This document shows positions 63,166 through 64,000 of a DNA stretch of 64,000 bases, piece after piece. The DNA lies in NCBI GenBank assembly GCA_017307375.1, contig JAFKFH010000011.1, positions 124,001 through 188,000 of the forward strand, given 5' to 3'. The notes under the pieces were generated by a model. The model was not told the DNA's origin. It ran no database searches and was given only the letters and a program-made list of their open reading frames with translations. The translations under genes and the position numbers were made by a program. This stretch comes from Alphaproteobacteria bacterium. GTDB lineage: Bacteria; Pseudomonadota; Alphaproteobacteria; Ferrovibrionales; Ferrovibrionaceae. The stretch's first letter is position 1, and each line of letters opens with the position of its first letter.

Positions 63166-64000
63166 ATGGCGAAACCGGCGGCAAGCAATGCCACGGACCC
63201 GAGGAACGCTACGGATCCGAGAATTGAGGCATTGTACCGGGACTGTCAGGATCTGGCGCGCTACATCGCCCGCGCCCGTGGCGAAATTGCGCGACTACGC
63301 CCGCATGAGTTGAAAACCGACCGCCTGCCGCGCGCCGGCAGGGAACTGGATACCATCGTCCGCGAAACCGAGAGCGCGACGAACGAGATCATGGCCGCCG
63401 CCGAGGAGATCATGGCGGCCGATTCCAGCGATCCCGATGCCTTCAAGTCGCTGGTCGACACCAACTGCCTGCGCATTTTCGAGGCCTGCTCGTTCCAGGA
63501 CATCACCGGGCAGCGTATCCGCAAGGTCGTTTCGACCCTGACGCATATCGAGGACCGACTCGAAGGCCTGCTACGCATCATGGGGCCGGACGTGCATGAC
63601 GCGCCGACCGACGGTCAGCCCGTCGGCGACGCCAAGCTGCTGCATGGCCCGCAATTGCATGGCGAAGGCATCGCCCAGGCCACGGTCGACGAGATCATGG
63701 CCGCCGCGCGCGCCGAACCCGCAAGCGCCCCGGCGCCGGCGCCCAAGGCCGACAATTCGCAGGACGACATCGACGCCCTGTTCGACGACCCGCCGGCCGC
63801 CGCGCCGCCGCCGTCTCCCGCTCCTCCGCCCCCCAAACCCGCGGCGAAGGCGGCCGCGCCCGCCCCGGCACCGAAGCCCGCCGCGCCGAAGGCCGAACCC
63901 AAGCCGCCGCCGAAGCCCGAGCCCAAGCCCGAACCGCCGAAGGCCGCGGCCAAACCGGCCGCGCCGCCGCCGCCGCCGCCGCCTCCAGCGGACCCGAAGA
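63166..64000 (+). CDS. cheZ: Protein phosphatase CheZ, 3' end missing
   Basis: At least 278 residues, cut by the right edge. Long helices (LYRDCQDLARYIARARGEIA, TIVRETESATNEIMAAAEEI) and the conserved active-site segment FEACSFQDITGQRIRKVVST identify CheZ, which dephosphorylates CheY-P in chemotaxis. After about residue 185 the chain becomes acidic (SQDDIDALFDDPP), then an extreme Pro/Ala/Lys-rich tail that continues to the edge. GGAGG ends five bases before an in-frame TTG at 63160 and 11 before the ATG at 63166, so the TTG may be the true start. Usually the tail ends in a CheY-binding helix, which is not seen here. Confidence 0.88.
   Translation, partial: MAKPAASNATDPRNATDPRIEALYRDCQDLARYIARARGEIARLRPHELKTDRLPRAGRELDTIVRETESATNEIMAAAEEIMAADSSDPDAFKSLVDTNCLRIFEACSFQDITGQRIRKVVSTLTHIEDRLEGLLRIMGPDVHDAPTDGQPVGDAKLLHGPQLHGEGIAQATVDEIMAAARAEPASAPAPAPKADNSQDDIDALFDDPPAAAPPPSPAPPPPKPAAKAAAPAPAPKPAAPKAEPKPPPKPEPKPEPPKAAAKPAAPPPPPPPPADPK

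Overview
The window is a GC-rich, tightly packed stretch of bacterial chromosome, most likely from an alphaproteobacterium (Rhodospirillales-like is my best guess; no rRNA is present to fix it). Support for this comes from a complete System I cytochrome c maturation set, the ileS-lspA-lipoprotein order, a dapF-mtaB-ftsY cluster with a yciB/ispZ gene nearby, CheZ, a CTGTCAC-type Pho box, a MutL with the nicking motif, frequent ATGA/GTGA stop-start overlaps and many GTG starts. I see no tRNA, rRNA, CRISPR array, insertion sequence or prophage gene.

Layout. 1-5.4 kb: phosphate starvation locus on the minus strand (phoR, pstS, pstC, start of pstA), with a Pho box overlapping the phoR stop codon and a strong hairpin between pstS and pstC. 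5.4-11.4 kb: a small zincin, a membrane SpoIIE-type phosphatase, queF, a GFA protein, a MATE exporter and a class II aldolase. 11.4-15.8 kb: a minus-strand transporter operon with two tandem paralogous metabolite:H+ symporters, another MFS protein and a DUF1275/YoaK protein. 16.3-24.4 kb: ccmABC, then a PAS-GGDEF gene, then ccmDEFGHI with its own predicted promoter. 24.4-32.6 kb: a NitT/TauT-type ABC importer, an ECF42-like sigma factor with its DGPF/YCII partner, and a very large secreted delta-60 repeat protein. 32.8-35.8 kb: dapF-mtaB-ftsY.

35.8-47.4 kb is accessory in character: a TRAP transporter with divergent IclR regulator, a NIPSNAP gene with divergent TetR regulator, a second GFA protein, a DNA alkylation repair methyltransferase, an SDR, a WYL regulator, a MASE4 hybrid histidine kinase and a cydB with no cydA. 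47.6-64 kb returns to largely core functions: yciB, an M14 carboxypeptidase, TetR, Nudix, a metallophosphoesterase, peptidase C26, rluB, rsmD, a porin, mutL, a response regulator, a lipoprotein, lspA, ileS, ribF, a MaoC hydratase and the start of cheZ.

How it fits together. The Pst/PhoR genes sense and import phosphate. The ccm genes supply c-type cytochromes, and the diguanylate cyclase inside the cluster suggests co-expression of c-di-GMP synthesis with respiratory maturation. Regulator-target pairs (IclR/TRAP, TetR/NIPSNAP) show palindromic operators lying in promoter spacers. All nine convergent gene junctions are within 14 bp of each other, with no room for intrinsic terminators. No clearly new defence or mobile system is visible; the least explained items are the ccm-embedded GGDEF gene, the orphan CydB beside a MASE4 kinase, and the chimeric delta-60 protein.
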